DNA of 18,612 nucleotides from an uncultured Lachnospiraceae bacterium (GTDB lineage Bacteria; Bacillota; Clostridia; Lachnospirales; Lachnospiraceae), in NCBI GenBank assembly GCA_910577785.1, contig CAJTNT010000060.1, positions 1-18,612 on the forward strand, in the 5' to 3' direction. The notes beneath the pieces are model-generated. The model saw nothing but the letters and a program-made list of their open reading frames with translations, did not search any database and was not told where the DNA came from. Shown here piece after piece: positions 16,049 to 18,612 of this stretch (its first letter is position 1; each line of letters starts with the position of its first letter). Position numbers and translations under genes: made by a program.

Positions 16049-16231
16049 GGTAATCGTACAGGTACTCGTTTTTGTTAGACCCTTAAATTATCTCATGAGA
16101 AGGGAGAAATTTCAATATCCAAAATGAAAATAATTCTTTTTCGTCAAGCGGTTAATTTATTATTTTGGTACTGACTTGGAACACAGGGCGTACGCCGTCA
16201 AAAGTCCTTATCCGGCAGCCGTGCATATTTT

Positions 16232-16432
16232 ATGGATCATGAACTGGGGCATTACCTGCAGACCGTTTCCATGTACCTTGCGGCCATCCAGAAAATAGAG
16301 AGCCTGGCAGAGGCCGCGCCGATGTACCAGGCGTTTGGGATGGTGCTTGTATTTACAGTGGCATTTCTTGCAGCCAGGCTGTTGCTGAGTCGGCCTAAGG
16401 TGAAGGGATGCTTATATGCTGATTGCAGATAA
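16232..16432 (+). CDS. Possible small membrane protein or gene remnant
   Basis: This 66-codon frame predicts an N-terminal polar part (MDHELGHYLQ), an amphipathic middle, one clear hydrophobic helix (about residues 36-53, GMVLVFTVAFLAARLLL) and a short basic tail. I recognise no family. There is no ribosome site before the ATG, and the frame stays open upstream to 16175 without a better start. The local base composition resembles the chromosomal genes to the left, not the AT-rich genes to the right, so it may be the surviving 3' part of a membrane-protein gene cut when the right-hand region arrived. Its end overlaps the next gene by 17 bases. Confidence 0.25.
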   Translation: MDHELGHYLQTVSMYLAAIQKIESLAEAAPMYQAFGMVLVFTVAFLAARLLLSRPKVKGCLYADCR

Positions 16433-16853
16433 ACGAGATTATAGAAAGGGATATAAAAAACACTATGAATTATATAAGCGGTTGAAAAGTAATAATTCTG
16501 ATATCAATAGCAGAAGGCTGCTGCTGGTTTATAGTGTGGAATGCGGGTTGAAATATATGCTGTTAGACAAATGGCGTGAAGAGAATCCCCGAAAAATATT
16601 TGAGAGTGAGGATGAGAGCAAAAAAAGGATCTTAAAAAGCCATAATCTAGAAAAAATATTAAAGGAGCTGGGGCAGATGGGTAATTTTAAATTTCCACAA
16701 TTAAAAACATTACATCAAGATTATGCAGGCTCAGATGCCTATCACCAGCTTTACCGATATTGCATTAAACTACCATTGGAAGAACAAGCCAAAGAAAAGC
16801 AACTGGAAGAGACGTTAAATAATATTGCTTGTTGGATTGAGGAAGGGAGTTGA
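16416..16853 (+). CDS. HEPN-like protein, partner of the KGGVGR ATPase
   Basis: The 145-residue protein is all-helical by appearance. Its pattern RRLLLVYSVECGLKYMLL, then a charged loop, then KSHNLEKILKEL, resembles HEPN-fold proteins, where a helix with a conserved Glu and Lys is followed by an H-D/N-L segment. The RX4-6H ribonuclease motif of active HEPN toxins is not evident, so it may be a non-catalytic HEPN adaptor; this assignment is by eye. AAGGTGAAGGG precedes the ATG. It ends four bases before the ATPase GTG, so the two form a tight operon. Both are AT-rich and rich in AAA and ATA codons unlike the genes to the left, a sign of horizontal acquisition. Confidence 0.5.
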   Translation: MLIADKRDYRKGYKKHYELYKRLKSNNSDINSRRLLLVYSVECGLKYMLLDKWREENPRKIFESEDESKKRILKSHNLEKILKELGQMGNFKFPQLKTLHQDYAGSDAYHQLYRYCIKLPLEEQAKEKQLEETLNNIACWIEEGS

Positions 16854-16857
16854 AACG

Positions 16858-18402
16858 GTGCTGTTCTATACATGGAAGGATATAGAAAGAAAATTATTAT
16901 TCCATAAAAAGGATTGGGGAACGATAATTGCTGGCATTGAAGTTTATGTTAGTGAAGCTATTATTTACCTTGTTGAGAAGGAAAATGAAAAACTAGCCCA
17001 GGAAATTCTGGAAAAAATCTTCGGCGGAAAATATGATAGCACAAAGAATCGGATATCGTTGGATGTTTCAAATAAGTTTCTTGATATCACATTTGAAACA
17101 GAAGAAGACAGCCCTAAAAATGATACGGTAGCTCCGCTATTTAAAAATATTTTATATCAGGATTCCGCATATTACCGTGAACTGATTGAACAGGAATTAC
17201 CAGGTGTTCCTGTACTGGCATTTCATTCCTATAAAGGCGGTGTAGGCAGGACATTGTCGGTATTGGCATTTGCAAAAGCCTGGTCTTCGCTTAAGGATAT
17301 AAAAAATACGAAAAAGCTTCTTATTGTGGATGCAGATCTTGAGGCTCCAGGAATCACATGGTTGGTATCAGAACAGGCGGAAGCCACATTTAGTTTCCTG
17401 GATCTTTTGGAAATCACACAGGAACAAGACCATGTGGATGAAGTAGTAGAAATGATTTTTGATAAAGTGTCAGAATTCACCATTAAGATAGAAACAGAAA
17501 AAAGTATGGTGGAACATATCGTATTGCCAACCTATCGCTATATTGAGCAGCTTCTTGACATGTATTCCAGTCCGGAAAGCCTTGCCGTAAGCTATCATAA
17601 AAAATATATTCTGGCGGAAGTTCTGTCTAAATTAGGTGAAAAGTTAGATGCTGAACTGGTGCTGGTGGATTTGCGGGCAGGTTTAAGTGAATTTTCTGCT
17701 CCTTTATTATTTGATCCGCGTGTGAAAAAATATCTGGTGACCTCGACATCTTATCAGGCGGTAAAAGGAACAGAGCTTTTGCTGCACCAGCTCAGTAAGG
17801 GGCTGCCCTTGAATGGCAATTCCAAAATACCGGAAATTTTGCTGACCATGAGGCAGGATGGTGTTAATACAACAGATATCATTAGCAGGTTGGTTGCTGT
17901 CTATGATCAATATATGCTGGATGACAGTGCGTCCATTACGGATGATATTGTCACAGAGCTGCCATTTGCCAGTGAACTTGTACATTTAGGTTCTCTGCAA
18001 AATATAATGCAAAAATTAAGCGGGCGGGATTTTTACAACAATATGCTGGGGATTGTCCAAAACAGTTATTTTCCGCCCGAAGGAGGATTAGAAGCAGGGC
18101 ATACGACAACACGGGAGGAGGCAGTAAAACGCATTCATGATTTTTGCCAAAAACAAATTACGGCAGAAGGGAATGGTGCAATCAGTATATTGGTCACGGA
18201 TTCTATCCAGAATCTGATAAAAAAATATAAGCATGAAATACCGAATACTGTGATGCTGGGAGCTAAGGGTTCAGGAAAGACATTTTTATATAGGGAAATG
18301 CTAAGGAATCCGTATTGGGAAGAGTTTATGGCAACTATGGATAAAAATATCCTTAATATAGACAAAATTCATAACCATAAGCATATGATTGCTTCATATT
18401 AG
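16858..18402 (+). CDS. KGGVGR-variant ParA/MinD-like ATPase, probably truncated
   Basis: From GTG 16858 (served by GGAAGGGAG at 16841-16849; the frame itself opens at a TTG at 16825) the product is 514 residues. After about 115 residues of unassigned N-terminal region comes a deviant-Walker ATPase domain: HSYKGGVGRTLSVL with Lys126, LLIVDADLEAPG with Asp158 and Asp160, and VLVDLRAG with Asp271. This is the KGGVGR variant of the SIMIBI class, seen in bacterial conflict-type ATPases. A linker follows, then a second, classical P-loop GAKGSGKT at 468-475. Only 39 residues remain after it, with no Walker B, so the second NTPase domain is incomplete. A recombinase gene of the opposite strand ends 41 bases downstream, so truncation by insertion is the likely cause. 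Confidence 0.75.
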   Translation: MLFYTWKDIERKLLFHKKDWGTIIAGIEVYVSEAIIYLVEKENEKLAQEILEKIFGGKYDSTKNRISLDVSNKFLDITFETEEDSPKNDTVAPLFKNILYQDSAYYRELIEQELPGVPVLAFHSYKGGVGRTLSVLAFAKAWSSLKDIKNTKKLLIVDADLEAPGITWLVSEQAEATFSFLDLLEITQEQDHVDEVVEMIFDKVSEFTIKIETEKSMVEHIVLPTYRYIEQLLDMYSSPESLAVSYHKKYILAEVLSKLGEKLDAELVLVDLRAGLSEFSAPLLFDPRVKKYLVTSTSYQAVKGTELLLHQLSKGLPLNGNSKIPEILLTMRQDGVNTTDIISRLVAVYDQYMLDDSASITDDIVTELPFASELVHLGSLQNIMQKLSGRDFYNNMLGIVQNSYFPPEGGLEAGHTTTREEAVKRIHDFCQKQITAEGNGAISILVTDSIQNLIKKYKHEIPNTVMLGAKGSGKTFLYREMLRNPYWEEFMATMDKNILNIDKIHNHKHMIASY

Positions 18403-18442
18403 GAAAATCTGTAAATTGCGGGTTTTCATGCTTTGGCGGGGG

Positions 18443-18612
18443 TCAGCTCGCCTCGGTGGTATTGATTTCAATGTACTCGGCAATCCGGCGGAACTCGTCC
18501 ACAAACTTAAAATGAACGCTGATATTGCCGTTTTCGTAAATCTTGATATGGTCTACCAAGTCCGTGAGGATTTCACGGGTGAGCGTTTCAATGCTTTGAT
18601 ACTTTGCAAAGG
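18443..18612 (-). CDS. Large serine recombinase, C-terminal fragment (runs off the window)
   Basis: Read leftward from the window edge, 56 codons end at TGA (18443-18445). The visible peptide includes LTREILTDLVDHIKIYENG, NISVHFKFVDEFRRIAEYI and a short tail. Alternating charged helix and beta strand followed by an RRIAEYI-type end resembles the C-terminal domain of large serine recombinases that integrate clostridial transposons and ICEs. The catalytic N-terminus would lie beyond 18612, so identity rests on the C-terminus alone. G+C content here is higher than in the adjacent ATPase gene, consistent with a boundary between two DNA segments of different origin. Confidence 0.6.
   Translation of the reverse strand, partial: FAKYQSIETLTREILTDLVDHIKIYENGNISVHFKFVDEFRRIAEYIEINTTEAS

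Noticed and set aside
16124..16174. 16-residue peptide frame upstream of the orphan membrane ORF
   Set aside because: The purine-rich AGAAGGGAG is 17 bases from its ATG, too far, and the peptide has no leader-peptide features.
16825..16857. TTG at 16825 as the KGGVGR ATPase start
   Set aside because: It lies inside the upstream gene without a ribosome site; GGAAGGGAG fits the GTG at 16858.

Overview
The window looks like a low-to-moderate GC Firmicutes chromosome, most likely Clostridia of the Lachnospiraceae type. The evidence is strong purine-rich Shine-Dalgarno sites, dense co-directional genes with ATGA overlaps, an ecfA1-ecfA2-ecfT-truA block, a VanW/YoaR-type wall protein, a B12-binding radical SAM protein of the DUF4080 type, and a serine-recombinase C-terminus of a kind common in gut clostridial elements. 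The species assignment is an inference from gene content.

Layout. Positions 1-347 are AT-rich and hold no confident gene. Positions 348-4046 form a rightward run: a YbaK-type aminoacyl-tRNA deacylase that overlaps a B12/radical SAM protein by four bases, then endonuclease III (nth) and a DEDDh exonuclease two bases apart. A leftward membrane-anchored, TPR-like protein (4123-4725) diverges from a previously easy-to-miss 34-residue membrane peptide gene (4787-4891). A strong promoter precedes a VanW-domain protein (5064-6812) with a GGENP tandem-repeat tail. Then come an AIR-synthase-like enzyme, an Lrp/AsnC regulator overlapping a class I aminotransferase, tRNA methyltransferase trmL, the shared module of ECF vitamin transporters (ecfA1, ecfA2, ecfT), truA and a MATE exporter. 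A large hairpin at 15218-15263 separates the MATE gene from a convergent YheO/DauR-type regulator, which carries a clean inverted-repeat operator candidate upstream.

The right end is accessory. Near 16400 base composition shifts to AT-rich and a two-gene cassette begins: a 145-residue protein with HEPN-like features, then a ParA/MinD-like ATPase with the KGGVGR variant P-loop and a second, C-terminal P-loop. The ATPase stops only 39 residues after that second P-loop, and 40 bases further on lies the 3' end of a leftward serine recombinase that runs off the window. The simplest reading is a defence or conflict-type cassette whose ATPase gene was cut by insertion of a recombinase-carrying element. 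The HEPN/KGGVGR pair is the best candidate for an under-described system here; its function is not shown by sequence alone.

Several start codons were moved from the longest-ORF position to the one supported by a ribosome binding site: 348, 4725 (minus strand), 10275, 13051 (GTG) and 16858 (GTG).
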